64,000 nt of DNA from Lithobates sylvaticus (taxonomy: Eukaryota > Chordata > Amphibia > Anura > Ranidae), in NCBI GenBank assembly GCA_028564925.1, contig CM053030.1, positions 173,855 to 237,854 on the forward strand. Direction: 5' to 3'. The notes under the pieces were generated by a model. It made no database searches. It worked only from the letters and a program-made list of their open reading frames with translations, and had not been told where the DNA came from. How positions within the stretch are numbered: position 1 is the first letter of the stretch; the number at the start of each line of letters is the position of its first letter. Made by a program: the position numbers and the translations under genes. Positions 28,570 through 41,825 of this stretch are shown here, piece after piece.

Positions 28570-30940
28570 AGAGTCTCCCTCTACTCAGACTCTCTGTACT
28601 CCTCTACTCTCAGACTCTCTGTACTCCTCTAATCTCAGACTCTCTGTACTCCCTCTACTCTCAGACTCTCTGTACTCCCTCTACTCTCAGACTCTCTGTA
28701 CTCCTCTAATCTCAGACTCTCTGTACTCCTCTACTCTCAGACTCTCTGTACTCCCTCTACTCTCAGACTCTCTGTACTCCCTCTACTCTCAGACTCTCTG
28801 TACTGCCTCTACTCCCAGACTCTCTGTACTCCCTCTAATCTCAGACTCTCTGTACTCCTCTACTCTCAGACTCTCTGTACTCCCTCTACTCTCAGACTCT
28901 CTGTACTCCCTCTACTCTCAGACTCTCTGTACTGCCTCTACTCTCAGACTCTCTGTACTCCCTCTACTCCCAGACTCTCTGTACTCCTCTACTCTCAGAC
29001 TCTCTGTACTCCTCTACTCTCAGACTCTCTGTACTCCCTCCACTCTCAGACTCTCTGTACTCCCTCTACTCTCAGACTCTCTGTAATCCCTCTACTCTCA
29101 GACTCTCTGTACTCCCTCTACTCTCAGACTCTCTGTACTCCCTCTACTCTCAGACTCTCTGTACTGCCTCTACTCTCAGACTCTCTGTACTCCTCTACTC
29201 TCAGACTCTCTGTACTCCCTCTACTCCCAGACTCTCTGTACTCCCTCTACTCTCAGACTCTCTGTACTCCTCTACTCTCAGACTCTCTGTACTCCCTCTA
29301 CTCTCAGACTCTCTGCACTCCCTCTACTCTCAGACTCTCTGCACTCCCTCTACTCTCAGACTCTCTGTACTCCCTCTACTCTCAGACTCTCTGCACTCCT
29401 CTACTCTCAGACTCTCTGTACTCCTCTACTCTCAGACTCTCTGTACTCCCTCTACTCTCAGACTCTCTGCACTCCTCTACTCTCAGACTCTCTGTACTCC
29501 TCTACTCTCAGACTCTCTGTACTCCCTCTACTCTCAGACTCTCTGCACTCCTCTACTCTCAGACTCTCTGCACTCCCTCTACTCTCAGACTCTCTGCACT
29601 CCCTCTACTTTCAGACTCTCTGTACTCCCTTTACTCTCAGACTCTCTGCACTCCCTCTACTCTCAGACTCTCTGTACTCCCTCTACTCTCAGACTCTCTG
29701 TACTCCCTCTACTCTCAGACTCCTCTACTCTCAGACTCACTGTACTCCCTCTACTCTCAGACTCTCTGTACTCCCTCTACTCTCAGACTCCTCTACTCTC
29801 AGACTCTCTGTACTCCCTCTACTCTCAGACTCTCTGCACTCCCTCTACTCTCAGACTCTCTGTACTCCCTCCACTCTCAGACTCCTCTACTCTCAGACTC
29901 TCTGTACTCCCTCTACTCTCAGACTCTCTGTACTCCCTCCACTCTCAGACTCCTCTACTCTCAGACTCTCTGTACTCCCTCTACTCTCAGACTCTCTGTA
30001 CTCCCTCCACTCTCAGACTCCTCTACTCTCAGACTCTCTGTACTCCCTCTACTCTCAGACTCCTCTACTCTCAGACTCTCTGTACTCCCTCTACTCTCAG
30101 ACTCTCTGTACTCCCTCTACTCTCAGACTCTCTGTACTCCCTCCACTCTCAGACTCCTCTACTCTCAGACTCTCTGTACTCCCTCTACTCTCAGACTCCT
30201 CTACTCTCAGACTCTCTGTACTCCCTCTACTCTCAGACTCTCTGCACTCCCTCTACTCTCAGACTCTCTGTACTCCCTCCACTCTCAGACTCCTCTACTC
30301 TCAGACTCTCTGTACTCCCTCCACTCTCAGACTCCTCTACTCTCATACTCTCTGTACTCCCTCTACTCTCAGACTCTCTGCACTCCCTCTACTCTCAGAC
30401 TCTCTGTACTCCCTCCACTCTCAGACTCCTCTACTCTCAGACTCTCTGTACTCCCTCCACTCTCAGACTCCTCTACTCTCATACTCTCTGTACTCCCTCT
30501 ACTCTCAGACTCTCTGCACTCCCTCTACTCTCAGACTCTCTGTACTCCCTCCACTCTCAGACTCCTCTACTCTCAGACTCTCTGTACTCCCTCTACTCTC
30601 AGACTCCTCTACTCTCAGACTCTCTGTACTCCCTCTACTCTCAGACTCTCTGCACTCCCTCTACTCTCAGACTCTCTGTACTCCCTCTACTCTCAGACTC
30701 TCTGTACTCCCTCTACTCTCAGACTCTCTGTACTCCCTCCACTCTCAGACTCCTCTACTCTCAGACTCTCTGTACTCCCTCCACTCTCAGACTCCTCTAC
30801 TCTCAGACTCTCTGTACTCCCTCCACTCTCAGACTCCTCTACTCTCATACTCTCTGTACTCCCTCTACTCTCAGACTCTCTGCACTCCCTCTACTCTCAG
30901 ACTCTCTGTACTCCCTCCACTCTCAGACTCCTCTACTCCA
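28570..30940 (+). repeat. 26-bp pyrimidine-rich minisatellite, about 90 copies
   Basis: The unit is actctcagactctctgtact plus ccctct, 26 bp, with 25-bp (cctct) and shortened variants. A larger composite unit with ccactctcagactcctctac recurs many times from 29700 on. The plus strand is about 85% C/T. It begins about 25-45 bp after the CR1 3' tail. Confidence 0.96.
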
Positions 30941-31294
30941 GGTAGTCTGCACACTCTCATGCTATCTTTCTGTAGATTTCCTTCTCTTTCTGTCATACAG
31001 CATCGGGTTGTTGGCATTCATTCGTTGATCGCAGCATTTCTGTACATACCTGATCAGGTGCTGGAAGGATCCTGTTAGTTGTGTCTTTTGGAAGGTTGGG
31101 TGATGGGCTCGTCAGTTTATAAGATGCTTGGCTGGGAGGTGATAGGCGTGTCGATGGAAGAGCTCAAGGCGTCATAAGATCTTCCCTGAAGTCTTGTGAA
31201 ATTTCTGCTTCAGATAATTCCTCTGATTAGTCACTTACAGCAACCATCAGTTTTACTGAGTTGTTTATGAGCCGAATTCTCTATTTTAGGCTTT
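30941..31294. other. unassigned sequence
   Basis: No exon, TIR or LINE motif recognised. Ordinary base composition. Confidence 0.4.
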
Positions 31295-31930
31295 TTGGAT
31301 AACATAGGGAAGGGTTAGCACCCCTGTAATGTTTGTTTTGCTGTCTGTGCCCCTCTTCAGAAGATTCCACCTCCCTTTCTGTCCCAATAACAATTGGATT
31401 TTGAAAATTTTGGGTTGTTGTAGAAACAAAGATTGGTGATAAATCAGTGGTGGAGACACCTTTTTCCCATAATGACTCTTAGCCCCCGGAAATTCCGACC
31501 ACAAAATCCGTCAGATTTTTTCCGACGGATTTTGTCCGACACTGGTGTTGCATACACACGGTCGGACAAAGTTGTCAGAAAATCCGATCATTCTAAAAGT
31601 GGTGCCGTTCGCTGCGTACGACGGAACTACATAGAGACTAGTAGCCAATAGCTTTGGTCTTGTAATGTGATCTGAGCATGCGTGGCCCTTTGTCCGTCGG
31701 AATTCTCTACACACGATCGGAAAAAGTCTGATCGAATTTTGTTGTCGGAAAATTTGAGAGCGGAGTCAGATGGAGCCCACACACGGGTGGATTTTCCAAC
31801 AACATGGTCCGATCGGACATTTTCCATCGGACTTTCCGAACCGTGTGTACGGGGGCTAACAGGAGAGAATTTCCCTTCCTAGGGGGAGATTTCCTCTCAC
31901 TTCCTGTTGTCTCCCTCCGTTTGTAAGTCG
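31295..31930 (-). mobile_element. interspersed repeat (same family as 25840-26175), copy 2, split by a MITE
   Basis: Read on the minus strand it has ttatcaccaatctttgtttc, ttattgggacagaaaggga and ggggtgctaacccttcccta, paralleling copy 1. The outer right part carries gagatttcctctcacttcct. The MITE at 31479-31859 is inserted in it. Confidence 0.7.
31479..31859. mobile_element. MITE with TTAGCCCCCG / CGGGGGCTAA ends
   Basis: A 381-bp non-coding element with perfect 10-bp terminal inverted repeats. Subterminal text is rich in tccgacggattttgtccgac and gatcggacattttccatcgg words, and many cgtgtgta/tacacacg pairs are present. It has no transposase and interrupts an older repeat. Confidence 0.85.
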
Positions 31931-32376
31931 GATGTTTGTAACTAGGGGACCACCTGGTAATAGAAATTGTCATTTCTATCCATGGAACCTTATTATTTTC
32001 CATCAAATTTGGATTCCTGGTAATAATTTACCTGCTATAAGAGTGAGTGGAGATTTAACATTAAAGGAAATATCTCTTGGTAGAGGATCTCTGAACCTAA
32101 TATTGATAACATGAGAACATTGGATGGGGTCAGGTCTGGCGTCCACCAGTAGTAGAAATGAGGAAGGTGGCATCATGGCAGACTCAACAATTTCACCACA
32201 AGCCACTTTCAGTTTTATTATTTTCTGGTTTGATAATTGTCTGACATGTAAATGTGCATTATTGATAGATATTAGAACACTTCCTTAAACCACTTTATGG
32301 AAATGATGGGAGTACAGTAAAATATTTGTTAATCATCTTTTACATTGATCAATAGATCTTTCTATACAAATGTTGC
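31931..32376. other. unassigned sequence before the 33-bp minisatellite
   Basis: No feature recognised. A/T-rich. Confidence 0.4.
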
Positions 32377-34765
32377 TGTATTATTGTCCGCGTCCTCATA
32401 TTTCTCCTCTGTGATGTTTGCCGTGCCCTCGTATTTCTCCTCTCTCATGTTGGCCGTGTCCTTGTATTTCTCCTCTGTGATGTTGGTCCTGCCATAGTAA
32501 TTCTCCTCTGTGATGTTGGCCGTGTCCTTGTATTTCTCCTCTCTCATGTTGGCTGTGTTCTTGTATTTCTCCTCTCTCATGTTGGCCGTGTCCTCATATT
32601 TCTCCTCTGTGATGTTGGCCTTGTCCTCATATTTCTCCTCTGTGATGTTGGTCCTGCCATAGTAATTCTCCTCTGTGATGTTTGCCGTGTCCTCGTATTT
32701 CTTCTCTCTCATGTTGGCTGTGTCCTTGTATTTCTTCTCTGTGATGTTGGCCGTGTCCTCGTATTTCTCCTCTCTCATGTTGGCCGTGTCCTCGTATTTC
32801 TCCTCCCTCATGTTGGCCGTGTCCTCGTATTTCTCTTCTGTGATGTTTGCCGTGCCCTCGTATTTTTCCTCTCTCATGTTGGCTGTGTCCTTGTATTTCT
32901 CCTCTCTCATGTTGGCCGTGTCCTTGTATTTCTCCTCTGTGATGTTTGCCGTGTCCTCATATTTCTCCTCTCTCATGTTGGCCATGTCCTTGTATTTCTC
33001 CTCTCTCATGTTGGCCTTGTCCTTGTATTTCTCCTCTGTAATGTTTTCCGTGTCCTCGTATTTCTCCTCTGTGATGTTGGCCATGTCCTCGTATTTCTCC
33101 TCTCTCATGTTGGCTGTGTCCTTGTATTTCTCCTCTGTGATGTTTGCCGTGTCCTTGTATTTCTCCTCTGTGATGTTTGCCGTGTCCTCGTATATTTCTC
33201 CTCTGTGATGTTGGCCGTGTCCTCGTATTTCTCCTCTGTGATGTTGGCCGTGTCCTCGTATTTCTCCTCTGTGATGTTTGCCGTGTCCTCGTATATTTCT
33301 CCTCTCTCATGTTGGCCATGTCCTCGTATTTCTCCTCTGTGATGTTGGCCATGTCCTCGTATTTCTCCTCTCTCATGTTGGCCGTGTCCTCGTATTTCTC
33401 CTCTGTGATGTTGGCCATGTCCTCGTATTTCTGCTCTCTCATGTTGGCTGTGTCCTTGTATTCCTCCTCTCTCATGTTGGCCGTGTCCTTGTATTTCTCC
33501 TCTGTGATGTTTGCCGTGTCCTCGTATTTCTCCTCTCTCATGTTGGCTGTGTCCTTGTATTTCTCCTCTCTCATGTTGGCCGTGTCCTCGTATTTCTCCT
33601 CTCTCATGTTGGCTGTGTCCTTGTATTTCTCCTCTGTGATGTTTGCCGTGTCCTCGTATTTCTCCTCTCTCATGTTGGCCGTGTCCTCGTATTTCTACTC
33701 TCTCATGTTGGCCGTGTCCTCGTATTTCTCCTCTGTGATGTTGGCCATGTCCTCGTATTTCTCCTCTGTGATGTTGGCCTTGTCCTTGTATTTCTCCTCT
33801 CTCATGTTGGCTGTGTCCTTGTATTTCTCCTCTCTCATGTTGGCCTTGTCCTTGTATTTCTCCTCTCTCATGTTGGCTGTGTCCTTGTATTTCTCCTCTC
33901 TCATGTTGGCCGTGTCCTCGTATTTCTCCTCTGTGATGTTGGTCATGTCCTCGTATTGCTCCTCTCTCATGTTGGCCGTGTCCTCGTATTTCTCCTCTAT
34001 CATGTAGGCTGTGAAATGTATTTCTCCTCTCTCATGTTGGTCGTGTCCTCGTATTTCTCCTCTCTCATGTTGGCCGTGTCCTCGTATTTCTCCTCTCTCA
34101 TGTTGGCCGTGTCCTCGTATTTCTCCTCTCTCATGTTGGCTGTGTCCTTGTATTTCTCCTCTCTCATGTTGGCCGTGTCCTCGTATTTCTCCTCTCTCAT
34201 GTTGGCTGTGTCCTTGTATTTCTCCTCTCTCATGTTGGCCGTGTCCTTGTATTTCTCCTCTGTGATGTTGGCCACGTCCTCGTATTTCTCCTCTGTGATG
34301 TTGGTCCTGCCATAGTAATTCTCCTCTGTGATGTTTGCCGTGTCCTCGTATTTCTCCTCTCTCATGTTGGCTGTGTCCTTGTATTTCTCCTCTCTCATGT
34401 TGGCCGTGTCCTCGTATTTCTCCTCTCTCATGTTGGCCGTGTCCTCGTATTTCTCCTCTCTCATGATGGCTGTGTCCTTGTATTTCTCCTCTCTCATGTT
34501 GGCCGTGTCCTCGTATTTCTCCTCTCTCATGTTGGCCGTGTCCTCGTATTCCTCCTCTCTCATGTTGGCCTTGTCCTTGTATTTCTCCTCTCTCATGTTG
34601 GCCGTGTCCTCGTATTTCTCCTCTCTCATGTTGGCCGTGTCCTCGTATTTCTCCTCTCTCATGTTGGCTGTGTCCTTGTATTTCTCCTCTCTCATGTTGG
34701 CTGTGTCCTTGTATTTCTCCTCTCTCATGTTGGCTGTGTCCTCGTATTTCTCCTCTGTGATGATG
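32377..34765 (-). repeat. 33-bp minisatellite, about 72 copies
   Basis: The unit is gttggccgtgtcctcgtatt plus tctcctctctcat, 33 bp (11 codons). On the minus strand it reads MREEKYEDTAN with variants ITEEKYKDTAN and ITEENYYGRTN. The last, rare variant (ctgccatagtaattctcc) occurs near 32486, 32651 and 34308, marking block duplications. Frames up to 383 codons are open on the minus strand and 345 on the plus strand, purely from the period. No LINE codons flank it. Confidence 0.96.
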
Positions 34766-35785
34766 CTGGAGAGCCATGAAATGAATTGTCTGCCTTTTGG
34801 CTCGGTCAGGATCTCGTATCACGGCAGAGACGTCTCGTGTTCCCACAAATCATTGAGCACCAGACTGGTGAATGTACATCCTGGCCTAGGAGGAAGATGT
34901 CAGGAAATTTCGTGTTGAACTTCCACACCTCATTGGGTAACCCCTCAAAGATGGAGAAGCTCTGAGCACACGTGTTTCTTTATTAAACAAAGAAAGAGAA
35001 GATATCGGGAAAACTTGCGTTGTAAGAAATGTGCAGAGACAATAAAACAAACAACATCGATGTTCTGCTTCCAATGGTGGCTCACATGATACATCTATTG
35101 GGCTTAAGAAAGACGAACTTAAAGTGGAACCCCATTTGGGATTTGTCTGGAGTGAGGAGGGTGGAGGCAGTGACTGGCGCTATGTATGGAACTGTATTTC
35201 CTTACTATGAGGATCATTTCTCCCAAATAAAGTGAAATTCCCAGCAGATATATTTGGTTTTCTATGCAGTTGTCCCCAGATAGACGTTCCCAGCACTCCT
35301 TGCTCCAGCCAACATGGCAGAAGAATGGAGGTCAGATTTCTATGGAGTAGAATTCTCTTTTTTGAATTCTCTTCTAGAGGGCGGTAATTGCTCTCCATGT
35401 GATGATAACAGGCAAATAAAAACTGTCTGCTGGCATCTGCAAATGTCAAAATCTTCTCTTCTTGAGTTTTATTTGACATTTCATAAGACCATCCCAACCC
35501 CATTGTGTACACTTCGCTCCGTCTGCTAACAATAATGACTTCATAATCGTCTCCGAATGTGAGAGATTTCACACTTCATAAATAAGGGGAGATTAATTAA
35601 GGTGAAGTATTTACTGTGATGTCATCTCTGCGACTGGATCCATTCCGGTGAAGGCCACTCCAGGAGATATTTCACATCTATTAGTAAACTAAATGTACAA
35701 AAAATGAAGAGTCACGAAACCATAAAAAGAAGAAACAACCCTAACCCAATGGGCATGCCCATTCCCAATGCCCATGTGCAATATA
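34766..35785. other. unassigned sequence with a 130-codon open frame
   Basis: A minus-strand frame at 35180-35572 (MKSLTFGDDYEVIIVSRRSE onward) has no domain I recognise and no clear splice context. It is probably fortuitous. The rest of the stretch is featureless. Confidence 0.35.
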
Positions 35786-35787
35786 TA

Positions 35788-36247
35788 CGAGGTGGTATCA
35801 AAACGTTTCGACAGAAGCTGTGCAACTGGTGCTATTCCGACCACAGACGTTACCACGTTATTCCGACCACAGACGTTACCACGTTATTCCGACCACAGAC
35901 GTTACCACGTCTGATATTTCATCCCGGACAGAGAGTTAGAACATGAAATTCTGTGTGAAACCTGAAAATCTGCAAATTTATAGAAATGCTGCAACGAGTC
36001 CTTCGATCATCATGCACAAGTTGCCGAATGGTTTGGACATTCTCGAGGGTTGAGCTCATTGAAGGTCTTCCTGATCTCTCGTTGTCTTCCAGTCATGTTT
36101 TTCTGCTCTTGAAGCCCTCAAAGCAGCATCGTGGTAAACTTGCCCAGTTTCACACAGAATTGAACGTTTTCTCTTTGCTCTAACTTGCTGTCCATGATGA
36201 AATAGCAGACGTGGTAACTCACGTGGTCAGAATAGCACCAGTTGCAC
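35788..36247 (-). mobile_element. mariner element remnant
   Basis: The left end gaggtggtatcaaaacgttt followed by agctgtgcaactggtgctat recurs inverted at about 36218-36248 (atagcaccagttgcacagct), so both terminal regions are represented. Minus-strand codons read MDSKLEQRENVQFCVKLGKF and, in another frame, SGRPSMSSTLENVQTIRQLV and HDDRRT, the N-terminal helix-turn-helix part of a mariner transposase. The catalytic domain is deleted. A segment ttattccgaccacagacgtt is triplicated at 35843-35910. The right terminal repeat stops short at the border with the Gypsy fossil. Confidence 0.75.
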
Positions 36248-36639
36248 AGCTCCCAATGTCTTTTGGCAAGTGGAGTGTCCCGCAGCTGCAGTGGAATCGA
36301 GTGCTTCGATACAAAGGCAGCATCAATGAACAGGCCTGCAGCCCCAGAATCGATTAGAGGCTGTATCTCCACAGACGACTCCGCCCAAGAAAGGGTGACT
36401 GAAACCAGGGGCTTATCCTTCTGGATAACAGGGGATGAAACAACGCCCCCTAAGGTCTGTCCGTGACAGGACCTCGAGGTTCGGGCGTTCCCTGAATGGG
36501 TGGGACAAGACTTCAAAAAGTGACCTGCCTGGCAACAATTAAGGCACAATCTCTCCCTCCTCCTAAAGGTTCTCTCATCCGCAGAGAGACGGGTGACGCC
36601 CAAGTGCATGGGTTCATCTTCACTGACCGACTCGGTACC

Positions 36640-36975
36640 AGGAGGCATGGGAGGTGAGGGAGGCATAGGGAGGTGAGGGAGGCATGGGAGGCATAGGGGG
36701 GTGAGGGAGGCATAGGGGGGTGAGGGAGGCACGGGAGGTGAGGGAGGCATAGGGGGGTGAGGGAGGCATAGGGGGGTGAGGGAGGCACGGGAGGTGAGGG
36801 AGGCATAGGGGGGTGAGGGAGGCATGGGGGGTGAGGGAGGCATGGGAGGTGAGGGAGGCATAGGGGGGTGAGGGAGGCATGGGAGGTGAGGGAGGCACGG
36901 GAGGCGAGGGAGGCACGGGAGGTGAGGGAGGCACGGGAGGCGAGGGAGGCACGGGAGGTGAGGGAGGCACGGGTG
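36640..36975. repeat. short-unit minisatellite in the Gypsy fossil
   Basis: ggtgagggaggcatggga and ggtgagggaggcatagggg units of about 17-19 bp repeat some 18 times. The plus strand is almost purely purine. It lies in the gag-like part of the fossil. Confidence 0.9.
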
Positions 36976-37019
36976 GGACTGCAAAGTTCGGAGACAAACG
37001 TACAGGAGGCTTCAGCAAG

Positions 37020-37460
37020 CGCTTCTTAAAGAGGAAGTAAAGCCTCACATTTTTTTTCTTTAAATGGAACCTGCAAGGCAAAGGCATAATGAGCTAGTAT
37101 GCATAACATACTAGCTCATTATGAATAACTTACCTGAGAACGAATCCCCCAAAGCGACCCTCGTCCATGTCCTCCTCCATCGCCATCAATCCCCCAGTGA
37201 CTTCCGGGTCTCTCTGCTCCGGCGCATGTGCACGGGAGCCACCAAGAGCGGCATATAGCCGTGATCTGCAGCTTGCTCAGTGCGCCTGCGCGCCGCTGTC
37301 TACGGTACATGCGCCGTAGACAGCGGTGCCTGTCTTTTTGTAAGTATCTCCTAAACCGTGTAGGTTTAGGAGATATTTCTTGGACCTACAGGGAAGCTTT
37401 AATCTAGGCTCACCTGTAGGCCAAAGTGGTTTGTAAGGGTTTATAACCACTTTAAAAGAG
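37020..37460. mobile_element. frog MITE inserted in the Gypsy fossil
   Basis: It starts ttaaagaggaagtaaagcct and ends gggtttataaccactttaaa. The interior has an imperfect palindrome gctagtatgcataacatactagc and an inverted pair tgtctacggtacatgcgccgtagaca. No coding sequence. Confidence 0.6.
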
Positions 37461-38583
37461 AGTCTTTCTCTGAGTCTGGAGTCAATGAGGATGGAAAACG
37501 TGATCATCTTCTCCGGCTCAGTGGGTATATCTCGGGCTGATATCTCATCCTTGATGGAATCCGAGAGACCATGAGAAAAAGAAGCCACGAGGGCCTCATA
37601 GTTCCACACAACCTCTGCTGCCAGAGTACGGAATTCAACGGCGTAGTCGGCAACATTTCTCGTACTCTGATGGACATGAGGCACTTGGCAGCAGAAGCGG
37701 AGCGTGCAGGAACGTCAAATACCACAAACTCAGGGTAGCTCAAGACAACAGGTTTTGCGTCTCCCATAGAGGGTTTGCCCCGGCCAAGGCTCTCTCAGAA
37801 AGCAAAGATATCACAAAACCTACTTTGCTTCTTTCCATGGGAAACGCCTGGGGCAGCATCTCAAAGTATATCTCAACCTGGTTGAGAAACCCTCTGCATT
37901 GGACTGGATCGCCCCCAAATCGCTGGGGAAGCGGAGCGGAACCAGACATACCTCTTATAGAGGTAATACTCGAGAGCAGCAGGGACGGCCTGCAAAACAG
38001 GTTGTACCGGAGCAGCGGGGGATTCCAGGTGAGCCGTGCGACTCAGGAGCGTCTGTAACGCCATGGCAAACTGATCCATGCAGTGATCCTCCTCATCCAA
38101 TCTGGAAAAAATATTACCAACAAGTGGATTGACTGCATCTTCTATATTCATGGCCTTCGCCTGCTGGCAGAATCCATGAATCAGACCGAGACAGAAGTAC
38201 AGGAAAATCACATTCGTTTAATAATAATAAAAAAAAAAAGGAAAACAGAGTAAATGTAGTGAAAACATATCCAGAGTTCAGGAACCGGAACAGATAGTCA
38301 GACAAGCCACAACGTCAGGGAGCCAGAGATGAGCGTAGAAGAACAACAGGCAGGATCTGGAGCCATAAGGAATGTCAGCCAAGCAACAGGAACACAGGAG
38401 AGCGTCTCTAGAGATGTGACCAAGGCGAAGGCAGAGATCATCTGGACTAGACGGCTTAAGTAGCCAGGACCGACGAGCAGGATATCATCAACAGGAGAGT
38501 CACTGTGGAGAGATAGGAGCTGGCAATTAGCCAACAGCTGAACAGCCAGCTGAGAGAAGGAGGGGCTGAGCCCAGTCCTGACA

Positions 38584-39984
38584 GATATGACCTTTCATGG
38601 TAGACTTACCCCCCCCCCCCCGTCTGCACAATTACTGCATCACTGGACCCCTTTACATAACACAGCACCCCTCAGCACATACCCCCCCTTTCAGCACAGA
38701 TGGACCCCCCATTCAGCATGAACACCCCCCATTCAGCACAGACCCCCCCTTCAGCACATCCCCCCTCAACACAGACAGACCCCCCCATCCCATTCAGTAC
38801 CTCCTCAGATCAGCACTGCACAGCAGGTCCCCTCCCCCTGTGTACACATAAACACTGGAGGAGGAGGCGGCTTCACTCTGCTCGCTGTGCCTGTGTGACA
38901 TCCGGCCTGTGACCACTCAGACAGCCCGTGGCCACGAGAGAAGGGGATGGTTGGTCAGGTGCAGTGGTGTCACCCCGCACCAGACCACCCCCCGCAACGT
39001 CACGGCCAGCAGCTCGCCTCTCTCTCCTTGTGGGGTCAGACAGCAGCGATACGGCCACTTACCTTCAATGGCGCCGCTCGTCCTCTCTGAATCCACCACA
39101 CAAAGCCACGCAATCACCTCCGGTGTCCTGTCCCAGTCGACTACACCCCTACACAGTGACGCACGCAAATAGTACCACCCACTACTATCCTCTCCTCCGG
39201 TCCCCGCCAATCGTAGCCACTACTATAGACATGCCAATGAATCCCAGTAGAGTGGGAGTGTGTGCGGGAGCACAGCTTGCGCCCTGCACACGCCCTAAAC
39301 ACGGGCAAATCAGCTTCCCAGCCTACAATCAGCTGATTGCAGGCTGGGAAGCTTCCCATAGACCGCTGCATGTCCAGCGCCTGGTCACTCTTAAAGTGAC
39401 TTTTTTTTTACAGCTTGAGAGGGCGTCCCTTGCGGCTGGCTGGCTGGTAGTCTGTAGGTGGCTGGAGTGCGCTGGGTAGCAATATGGGCAACCGTGCGGA
39501 GAGAAGTCTTGAGACGGAAACAGCAGGGTAAACCAGGAACAGGGTCCACAGCCAGGCCAGGGGTCAGATACCAGAAGACAGTCCGAGAGGAGGAACAAGC
39601 CGGGTCATACACAGAGGGCAGAGGATCGAGGAGTAGTCAGCAAGCCGGGGTCAGAGCGAGGAGATAGACAGGTCAAGCCAAGCAGAGGTCAAGCCAGGGG
39701 TCTTCAGAGTGTACAAGGCACAGGAACACAGGAAGCTGTTGATAATCCAGTAAACTGCAAGTGTCAGTGGCGGGTTTAAATTGGCTGTAGGGAGTGCCTA
39801 CAATGTCATGGTGTGCGCGTGTGTGTGTGCGCACCAGCGCGTGCAGACTGCAGTGTCTTGGCTGTCGCGCCTCTGCGTGCAAGCGCACGGAAACTCGTCT
39901 GGCGCAACCATGATGGTTACTGGCGGAATTGCCCACAACACGGCCATTTCTCCGACAGTGAGGTGGCGCTGCTTACAATACACA
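38584..39984. other. unassigned repeats, hairpin and possible LTR-like remnant
   Basis: A C-rich CA-type tract (38610-38800) is followed by GC-rich sequence. At about 39311-39353 the word agcttcccagcct pairs with aggctgggaagct across a 16-bp loop. The purine-rich stretch 39400-39780 (gggtcagataccagaagaca) resembles retroelement LTR text but cannot be confirmed; if so it is a fossil fragment. Confidence 0.35.
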
Positions 39985-39986
39985 TA

Positions 39987-41599
<1,613 letters not shown>

Positions 41600-41825
41600 T
41601 AAGTATAAACACATCCCCCAATAGTTTGCTAGGAGACAAAGGTGTGTTTAATGAGCACAATAAATTATTGGGTGAAAGACCCGGGCCTTCCAGATCTCAT
41701 TAATCAGCATTCCTTTCACAGACATCTGTCCACTGAGTCCCAAGCGAGACCATCAGGGCCTCCTTAATAATGTCCTTTTGCATTAGATAACAGAATATCT
41801 TCCTAAATGCTTGTAGCTCCCTCAA

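Larger units (their letters stand above)
36248..38583 (-). mobile_element. Ty3/Gypsy-type LTR element fossil (LTR, gag, start of protease)
   Basis: On the minus strand it begins with an LTR-like block from about 38583 (tgtcaggactgggctcagcc) to about 38180. Then come gag-like segments (QRFGGDPVQCRGFLNQVE; NVADYAVEFRTLAAE; FSHGLSDSIKDEISARD), a CCHC zinc knuckle (CLNCCQAGHFLKSC) and the beginning of an aspartic protease (LIDSGAAGLFIDAAF). Pol and the second LTR are absent. It is broken, with several breaks, carries an internal minisatellite (36640-36975) and a MITE (about 37020-37460), and abuts the mariner remnant on the left. It is an old fossil. Confidence 0.85.

Noticed and set aside
32362-34846. 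Host gene encoding a charged repeat protein
   Set aside because: Cannot be separated from a period effect of 33 bp; kept as a repeat with a finding instead.
35180-35572. 130-codon minus-strand gene
   Set aside because: No recognised domain, no clear exon boundaries and an overlapping frame on the other strand; likely chance.
39400-39965. Second Gypsy LTR pairing with the one at 38.2-38.6 kb
   Set aside because: The two stretches do not match each other by eye, so no LTR pair can be claimed.
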